DNA of 20,882 nt from Chrysochromulina tobinii (lineage: Eukaryota; Haptophyta; Prymnesiales; Chrysochromulinaceae). Below the pieces are notes generated by a model. That model did no database searches, had not been told where the DNA came from, and worked only from the letters and a program-made list of their open reading frames with translations. This document shows, piece after piece, positions 15,908 through 20,882 of the stretch; positions within the stretch are counted from its first letter, which is position 1; every line of letters begins with the position of its first letter. Made by a program: the position numbers and the translations under genes. Where the stretch lies: assembly GCA_001275005.1 (NCBI GenBank), contig JWZX01002614.1:1-20882 (forward strand), given 5' to 3'.

Positions 15908-16546
15908 ATGAATATGGTACAGGCAAGGACTCTTGTCTCTCGGACCGCGGTTCTGCGCACGCTGATCGCGATATCACCCGCATGGGTACCACTGGATGCG
16001 CGCGCCGTCATCGGTGAGGTGACCGGACCCGGCTTCCTGCAGGCAGACGATAAATCATGGGATATCACGCTGCCAAGCACGTGGATGCCAAGCACCAACC
16101 TCCGTGCGGAGGCGGAGCATGTGTTCCATCTACGCGCGGCGCGCAGCAGCGGAGGCGCCAGCCTCGAAGTGCTTGTTGATAAGGTCAAAGGCAAGACGAC
16201 CCTAAAGGATCTTGGCAGCCTGGAAGTGGTTGGACAAAGATACGCCGTCACACCATCAGCTGAGCTCGTGTCTTCGGCCGTGGTACCCGGGCCCATCCGT
16301 GGCTCTACCTACTATGAGTACACGTACGCTCATCCGGCTGGCGGTGGCACGACGCGCCTCAAGCTCGGCGTGCAGCAGAATCGCGTGTATCAGCTCGCGA
16401 TTGCGCTGCCAAGCAGCCCGTCGTCGGCAGAGGTGGAGGCTGAGGCTGCCGGGATACTCGACTCTTTCAAGTGCTTCCCGATCAACATCATTTGCATCTC
16501 GCAGTCCAACAAGGGGATAGTGCCTGTGGCGGGGAGTTGCTACTGA
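15908..16546 (+). CDS. PsbP-domain protein, probable thylakoid lumen
   Basis: 212 codons from the ATG at 15908. From about residue 35 the PsbP pattern runs: a hydrophobic-to-polar leader end (LDARA), SWDITLPSTW (50-59), LEVLVDKVKGKTTLKDLGSL (86-105), YYEYTYAHP (135-143), VYQLAIALP and a final helix ILDSFKCF (183-190). PsbP and PsbP-like proteins are luminal extrinsic factors of photosystem II or its assembly. The leader (RTAVLRTLIAISPAWVPLDARA) could be a lumen-targeting signal. It is too short for the multipart presequence a secondary plastid would need, so an upstream exon may be missing: the frame stays open back to 15794, and CAG|GC at 15922 follows a branch-point-like GCTAAC (15892-15897). 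The tail after the domain has three Cys. Confidence 0.8.
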   Translation: MNMVQARTLVSRTAVLRTLIAISPAWVPLDARAVIGEVTGPGFLQADDKSWDITLPSTWMPSTNLRAEAEHVFHLRAARSSGGASLEVLVDKVKGKTTLKDLGSLEVVGQRYAVTPSAELVSSAVVPGPIRGSTYYEYTYAHPAGGGTTRLKLGVQQNRVYQLAIALPSSPSSAEVEAEAAGILDSFKCFPINIICISQSNKGIVPVAGSCY

Positions 16547-17053
16547 GCCGCGCGACCAATCGGATGGTCGATTAATTGTCATTCTTTTCCTTAGACGTGG
16601 CAGCAGGAGTTCCGATACATGCGCCCGTGTACAGCTGTATCCACAGGCGCACTCGGAGTAGTGTAAGGTCTGGGCCCCGAATAGTCCGTGTCTCTGACGC
16701 CAGTGTGTTGTAGCGGTTGGATCGGGGTATTGGACGCCAAGGGAACTGCATGCACAACGAGACAACTTGCGAGCACCGGCCCCAAAGGTCTCAGCAAGGG
16801 TCTCAGTGGTGGCGTGGGCCTGAAATTTCGCACATCGTCGACATTGTCGCGACCGAGTGAATTTAACCCAAGGAAAAACCGTCAATTTGTTCTTTGGGTT
16901 CATCAAGACATCAAGGTTGCGCCATGCAACGGGCTTGAAATTTTCAGAATCTCCGGCTGCGAACATAGGATATCCCTAGTGCACCGCATCCAACTTGACC
17001 ACATCCAGATCATCATGGTACATGGACGTGGCCACTCGAGGACGAACAAAACT

Positions 17054-17097
17054 GATCACAGGGGGTAGGTCTGGTCTGACCTACCCCCTTAGTGATC
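17054..17097. repeat. Strong two-part hairpin (11-bp perfect inner stem, 6-bp outer stem)
   Basis: Inner arms GGGGGTAGGTC (17061-17071) and GACCTACCCCC (17078-17088) with a 6-nt loop. Outer arms GATCAC (17054-17059) and GTGATC (17092-17097) are separated from the inner stem by 1 and 3 nt. It is not next to any called gene end. It could be a structured RNA element, a remnant of a foldback element or a protein site. Confidence 0.6.
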
Positions 17098-17538
17098 GGA
17101 AGACGGATCAATTGGATGCAGTTGTGAGTTGAGGCGTCGAATCACCGGTGCGATGGACCTCACTTCAATTCATGACGGATGACGCCCGGTCACCAGTGAC
17201 GCACCTTCAGCACGGTGACTTGTGAGCTGGGGTACCCGCTGATAGGACCTGAAGCCACGCCCATGCTACCTTATCAAGCCCTGTGTGCTGGTCGCCACAC
17301 GTGTGGTGTGTGCGAAGTGACAAGTCCCGCAAGTGTGACTTCTGTCCACTACCCTCTTCCTGTGCGCGGCAAGGTGAAGGTCGGCGCGGTGTCAAGGCGT
17401 GTGTCCATGCGTGTGTCGTAGTCGTCTGACCAGTCTGACGTCTCACGAGACCGGGACGAGACTGCTTTTATTGTCAGCCGATCGCTGGGTCTGGCGGTGT
17501 TACAGTTCCGAGTTCGAACAGACATCACAGATAACAGG

Positions 17539-17569
17539 AGTCGAGTAAGCCGAGCGAGTACACTCGACT
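17539..17569. repeat. 8-bp inverted repeat
   Basis: Arms AGTCGAGT (17539-17546) and ACTCGACT (17562-17569) with a 15-nt loop. A modest hairpin in the gene-poor region; no function can be read from it. Confidence 0.45.
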
Positions 17570-17863
17570 GTCGTCCGGACGGCACAGGTCTCACAGGACC
17601 ACGTCGAGGAGATCACGGATTACTAAATGCGCATTACGGAGTACTAATATGCGCTGGATTTTGGTAAGCTACGATAAATGCGGACGATGAAAGAAGGAGA
17701 GACAAAGAAACCAGAGTGGCAGAATATCTGTGCACATGTGGCATCCAGTGAAATCAGCAAGCCACCCAAACCAGCATTGAGGAGCTGCGGTGCCAGCTGC
17801 GAGTCGATTGCAGCTGAGGAGAAATAGCAGCTGTGGAAGACTGGTGGGTGAGTTGACTGGAAC

Positions 17864-18109
17864 TCACTTCGCCCGTGTACTACGCAGTTGCTCGCCGTTG
17901 CGTTGCACCGGCAGCCACGTGCTCGCCGTGTGCGCATTGATGTCCGTTCCCATTTTCAGGCCTGCCGCAGGTAAGCTGGCGCGCGCTTGCTTGTACTCTT
18001 GCCGGCGCTGCGGGTTGCGATCGGCGGCGAGGTAGGCAGGGGAGGCCGGATCCTCCTTGCTGGCCAGATCCACTTGCCAGATCGCACGGGGCGGAGGGGG
18101 CGCTGCCAT
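17864..18109 (-). CDS. Small hypothetical protein (81 aa)
   Basis: ATG at 18109; the frame continues upstream only with non-ATG codons. Codon use is strongly GC3-biased, like the other genes and unlike the flanking DNA, which is the main support. The protein starts MAAPPPPRAIWQVDL and is hydrophilic and basic in the middle (ADRNPQRRQEYKQARASL, ~30-47). It has no Cys, no membrane segment and no leader. I do not recognise a family. Size and composition would suit a small structural or adaptor protein, including ciliary microtubule-lumen proteins, but that is a guess. It may also be one exon of a larger gene. Confidence 0.5.
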   Translation of the reverse strand: MAAPPPPRAIWQVDLASKEDPASPAYLAADRNPQRRQEYKQARASLPAAGLKMGTDINAHTASTWLPVQRNGEQLRSTRAK

Positions 18110-18674
18110 TCGACAACAAAGGGAACCTGTCGGGCGTTCTTTCTTCAAGTTTCCACAATCATTCACGGCACACCAGAACGTTCACACTCACACACATATT
18201 CACACGACGCGCTCGCCGCCCGGCCCCCCATAGCGCGGGAGCCACTGACGTGATCGAAATGAACTATGGGCGGGCCGGGGCCCGGGTGGGCGCGCGCGCG
18301 CGCCCGCCACGGCGTCACACCGTAGCTCGAGACCATGGCGCATCGTTAACATGGGTCAGGGTGTGACCATCGCACCAGCCCGGACCCCGGAGTGCTCTCA
18401 ACTAATATAATGTAAACACTGGATCTGTACAACAAGTAGCGCTAACTGAACTCTAAAGCTGCGTAAAGGACACACGACCTTGGACCTAGGGACGGGACGC
18501 TATGCCGTACGCGTGACTACGATTCCCTCGACTCGACGCGGCCCCATGCCGCGCCATGCGCAGCCCGATCTACCAGCCGAGAACACGCAATACTCCGGCT
18601 GGCGTGCACGCAGTGCACCGGCGTGCGGTGTGCCGACGGGGAGTGCGCGGACCTGATGCCCTGGCCCCGGCCGC
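18110..18674. other. Intergenic region with an 18-bp CG palindrome
   Basis: It lies upstream of the small gene and downstream of the zinc-domain gene, both on the minus strand. GGG-(CG)6-CCC at 18288-18305 is a perfect 18-bp palindrome in a very GC-rich patch and could adopt Z-DNA or a cruciform. An A/T-richer patch at about 18399-18420 (CAACTAATATAATGTAAACA) contrasts with it. No gene seen. Confidence 0.5.
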
Positions 18675-19676
18675 TCAGGCCGGGTTCTCCGTGTAGCGGC
18701 AATAGGGGCACGGCGAGCTTTTGCCCTTTCCCTCTGTCTCGTCGTCCGAAACCTCATGCTTGCAGCGCTTGCGCGCATAATCGTGGTAGCAGCTCGAGTG
18801 CAGCCGGTTGCCGCACTGCTTGCAAGCCCAGAGCGCACAGCCGTTCTGGCACTCATCAAGGCAGATTGCGCACGTGTCCGAGGAACCCGAGCCTAGATTG
18901 GCAGCGATGAGCTGCGCGGCATACATGCGCACGTTGCGAGAGTGGCTGTACAGGAAGTGGTCCGCCTTGCCCATCACGGCGAGCACCCGATTTTGCAGCT
19001 GCCGGCTCATCTCAGGTGGCTTGTCGCGATGATCCGCCGACTGCTCGGCGAGGATCCGACACTGCAGCTCGGCGGCGGGCATGCTCGCGGCGGAGACAGG
19101 CTCGCCGCCGTCGGTCCGAATAAACTCGACCTGCCGCAGCAGCCGGCTCAGGAAGGCCGCGTCCCACCCGTAGTAGCACGCTACCTGCGTGTGCTCCTCG
19201 TCTCTGAGGTTCCACTTGTCCAACACGCGGGCACAGACCACGTGCCACCACTCGTTCGACTGGCGCTCGTCGACGTGCGCGTCGGCCATCAGGGTCGTCG
19301 CTTGCGCAGCGCTCAGAAAGCACCCCGTTTCGAGCGAGTCCAGCGCCAGTGAGAGTCGCTTCGCCGTAGTCCCGTCCCGTACGCCGCCCCTCATGATTTT
19401 CACGAGGTGCCTCACAGTGGGCTGCGTCATGATGAGCGGGCTGACGGCGACATCGAACGCGCATACGAGCAGGCGCTCTTCGCTGCACCTCGTGAGGACC
19501 GCTAGCTGCTCGGTGCGGCTGCAAGCTTTGCCGAGCTTGGTGAGGACTTCCTCACTCTCCGCCATGGAGAGCTCCACCAGCCCGGCGGATCCCCATGCGG
19601 TGCGGATGATGTCCATCTGGTCTCCGGCCGACTCGGCCGCCGCGAGCCGAGCAAGCACCTCCTCGAGGTCGGACAT
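18675..19676 (-). CDS. Protein with C-terminal C4HC3 zinc domain (MEKK1/ZSWIM2-like RING or PHD-like)
   Basis: 333 codons from the ATG at 19676; the frame runs further upstream without another ATG. Residues 1-260 are mainly helical with no recognised motif: MSDLEEVLARLAAAESAG, several Cys, and two tryptophan-containing helices near 143-156. The C-terminus has eight zinc ligands: C269-x2-C272, C285-x2-C288, H293-x2-C296, then C323-x2-C326 (CPYC). The order is C4HC3, with four residues before the His, as in the PHD fold and the RING variants of MAP3K1 and ZSWIM2. Those variants are ubiquitin ligases, so E3 activity is likely but not shown. There is no PHD tryptophan before the last Cys pair, which favours the RING variant. 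Acidic/Lys-rich insert at 308-320. Divergent from the LamG gene. Confidence 0.75.
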   Translation of the reverse strand: MSDLEEVLARLAAAESAGDQMDIIRTAWGSAGLVELSMAESEEVLTKLGKACSRTEQLAVLTRCSEERLLVCAFDVAVSPLIMTQPTVRHLVKIMRGGVRDGTTAKRLSLALDSLETGCFLSAAQATTLMADAHVDERQSNEWWHVVCARVLDKWNLRDEEHTQVACYYGWDAAFLSRLLRQVEFIRTDGGEPVSAASMPAAELQCRILAEQSADHRDKPPEMSRQLQNRVLAVMGKADHFLYSHSRNVRMYAAQLIAANLGSGSSDTCAICLDECQNGCALWACKQCGNRLHSSCYHDYARKRCKHEVSDDETEGKGKSSPCPYCRYTENPA

Positions 19677-19868
19677 GATCACCCTGCCGAGCGCTGGAAA
19701 AGCGCGCACACGAGGGAAAAGGCGAGCTCCTTGCAGGTACGTTTTAAGAGGGTCCGTCGAAGGAGCGAAATGCAACCTGCTGTTGTTTTGGCGCGCGTGC
19801 TTTGCATGCGTCAAAAAATATACCTAATATGGGGCTTTTTTGCCTCCACGAAGCCACCAGGAAGGAAG
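19677..19868. promoter_or_regulatory. Divergent promoter region, zinc-domain gene / LamG gene
   Basis: 192 bp between the chosen start codons. An A/T-rich, TATA-like patch (AAAAAATATACC, 19813-19824) lies about 50 bp before the ATG at 19869. In-frame ATGs at 19770 and 19806 would put this patch inside the coding region, which its low GC3 argues against. Confidence 0.5.
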
Positions 19869-20216
19869 ATGTTGAGCATCGCTCTCGCACAGGGCTCAGT
19901 TGGGCGCCTCGGGCCGGCGCCTTTACCACCGTTTCCCCCGCCACCGCCGCCACTGCTGCTGCCATCTCGCTCGCCGACACCAACTTCAGACGAGCATCAC
20001 GAAAGCCGTCAACTCTTTTTTCATAAGCACCATCCGCACGCCAAGATGAGCATCGCTCACGCACAGGGCTCAGTTGGGCGCCTCGGGCCGGCGCCTCGAC
20101 CACCGTTTCCACCGCCGCCGCCGCCACTGCTGCTGCCCTCCCGCTCGCCAACACCATCTCCAGGTGATCATCATGAAAGGCGTCAACTCCTATTTCATCG
20201 ACACCATCCGCATCAT
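19869..20216 (+). repeat. 174-bp in-frame tandem duplication
   Basis: Copy 1 (about 19869-20042) and copy 2 (about 20043-20216) align over their length with few differences. Both encode SIA-L/H-AQGSVGRLGPAP, a poly-Pro run and a His-rich end (HHES-RQL, HHER-RQL). The 174-bp period is 58 codons, so the frame is kept. Copy 2 merges into the 9-bp repeat. Confidence 0.85.
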
Positions 20217-20882
20217 CCGCATCATCCGCACACGCCGCACACGCATCACCCGCATCACCCGCATCACCCGCATCACCCGCATCACCCGCACACGCCGCAA
20301 ACACCGCCGACTCCGTGCGCCGTCGACGGCGCATACACCTTCACCGGGGCGGTTACCTCCTACTTGACGGCCACGTCGCGCACCGGAATCGTCGGCGGGG
20401 GGCTTGGCTTCACGCTCTCCTCGTGGGTCTACCGCACGCGGACAGACCGGTCGTGGGACCGCGTCATCGATTTTGGCAATGGGCAACTCGACAGCATCAT
20501 CGTGGCATTCAGCTCAGATGGATCAGATAGCGCCAGCGGGATGTCACTTGACGTGAAAGAGGTAAGCACGCGCTCCTTTCTCTCTGCAAGTGCAAGTGCA
20601 AGGACGGCGACCTTCCCCGCAAACGTGTGGACTCACGTCGCGGTCGTGCAGTCGCGGGCGAGCCTCGCCGCCACCTCCGGGCCCGCCCAGATCTACTGGG
20701 ACGGTGTGAGCGTCGCGACGACCGCGTCAATGCGCTTCCCGCTGCCGGTGGGCCGCTCCAACCTGTACGTGGGAAAGAGCAACTGGGGGGATGTCGACCC
20801 GATGTTCACGGGCCAGATGAAGGACCTGCTGGTGTGGGACGTCGCCCTCAGCCCGGCGGAGCTGGATGCCGTGCGGCTCGGC
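19869..20882 (+). CDS. LamG/concanavalin-A-like domain protein with Pro-rich repeats and His-Pro linker, 3' part beyond window
   Basis: 338 codons from 19869 run off the right edge without a stop. ATG 19869 has A at -3 and GC-rich coding sequence after it. Earlier in-frame ATGs (19806, 19770) would add a hydrophobic N-terminus (MRQKIYLIWGFFAS) and thus a possible signal peptide. Residues 1-58 and 59-~115 are duplicated copies (AQGSVGRLGPAP, then poly-Pro and LLLPSRSPTP). Residues ~112-145 are HHP/HTP repeats. From ~150 a LamG_3-type jellyroll starts: AYTFTGAV, GFTLSSWVYRTR, RVIDFGNG, then VWTHVAVV, QIYWDGV, LYVGKSNWG and MKDLLVWDVALSPAELDAVR. Such domains bind carbohydrate or protein, usually outside the cell, so a surface or secreted role is likely. 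More domains probably follow downstream. Confidence 0.75.
   Translation, partial: MLSIALAQGSVGRLGPAPLPPFPPPPPPLLLPSRSPTPTSDEHHESRQLFFHKHHPHAKMSIAHAQGSVGRLGPAPRPPFPPPPPPLLLPSRSPTPSPGDHHERRQLLFHRHHPHHPHHPHTPHTHHPHHPHHPHHPHHPHTPQTPPTPCAVDGAYTFTGAVTSYLTATSRTGIVGGGLGFTLSSWVYRTRTDRSWDRVIDFGNGQLDSIIVAFSSDGSDSASGMSLDVKEVSTRSFLSASASARTATFPANVWTHVAVVQSRASLAATSGPAQIYWDGVSVATTASMRFPLPVGRSNLYVGKSNWGDVDPMFTGQMKDLLVWDVALSPAELDAVRLG
20202..20300 (+). repeat. 9-bp minisatellite encoding His-His-Pro
   Basis: Units of CATCATCCG, then five of CATCACCCG, mixed with CACACGCCG variants. They encode HHP and HTP tripeptides. It appears to have grown from the CACCATCCG end of the 174-bp unit. Length variation between individuals is likely. 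Confidence 0.85.

Larger units (their letters stand above)
16547..17863. other. Gene-poor, less GC-rich region
   Basis: About 1.3 kb without a convincing gene. Codon choice in its longest frames is unlike the flanking genes. On the minus strand a frame from about 17040 is interrupted by a TAG at 16988-16986 and resumes (MFAAGDSENF from 16966) into the antisense of the PsbP gene. It may be a decayed gene or chance. Two hairpins (17054-17097, 17539-17569) are the clearest structures. No retroelement or transposase motif was recognised. Confidence 0.5.

Noticed and set aside
17500-17535. T-loop-like GAGTTCGAAC suggesting a tRNA
   Set aside because: No matching D-arm, anticodon arm or acceptor stem around it.
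19744-20334. Minus-strand frame with Gly-Asp-Ala repeats
   Set aside because: It is the reverse of the HHP minisatellite and the 174-bp duplication; the plus frame continues into a real LamG domain.
20562-20602. Strong donor-like AG|GTAAGC followed by a pyrimidine tract and AGs within about 40 bp in the LamG gene
   Set aside because: Possible introns would be 29, 35 or 41 bp, too short for ordinary splicing and none a multiple of three; reading through keeps the LamG pattern.

Overview
The window is nuclear DNA of a GC-rich, intron-poor, photosynthetic protist with a motile flagellum. The evidence is a radial spoke protein (RSPH9 family), a gamma-tubulin complex protein (GCP5 type), an anoctamin, a PsbP-domain thylakoid-lumen protein, and GT-AG introns whose donors read GTGCG. 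A haptophyte or similar secondary alga fits best, but nothing in the window fixes the lineage. All calls come from reading the sequence and from remembered family features; no search was run.

Layout. 1-1069 (-, open at the left edge): KH-like RNA-binding protein. 1199/1247-1678 (+): small basic protein, probably mitochondrial. 2209-3111 (-): four-helix membrane protein of unknown function. 3246-4302 (+): RSPH9, two exons. 4784-5218 (-): ubiquitin-like domain with a hydrophobic tail. 5353-9674 (+): GCP5, at least two exons. 10086-11756 (-): CaiB/BaiF-type CoA-transferase with its halves in permuted order. 12094-15657 (-): anoctamin/TMEM16. 15908-16546 (+): PsbP-domain protein. 17864-18109 (-): small orphan protein. 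18675-19676 (-): C4HC3 zinc-domain protein. 19869-20882 (+, open at the right edge): LamG-domain protein with a His-Pro linker.

Genes mostly alternate in strand. Five divergent pairs have start codons about 93-250 bp apart, which implies shared bidirectional promoters, and they are separated by convergent 3' ends. RSPH9 and GCP5 both serve microtubules or cilia; no wider pathway links the genes. The one gene-poor stretch (16547-17863) is less GC-rich, lacks a convincing gene and holds two hairpins.

Most worth a second look: an anoctamin that appears to lack two of the five acidic calcium ligands and carries a long proline-rich insertion; the permuted CoA-transferase, whose arrangement resembles a fungal family; the LamG protein, whose N-terminus was built by a 174-bp in-frame duplication plus a 9-bp repeat; the unresolved GCP5 intron; and the palindromes at 12072-12094, 15859-15880 and 17054-17097. 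I see no mobile element, CRISPR array, rRNA or complete tRNA.
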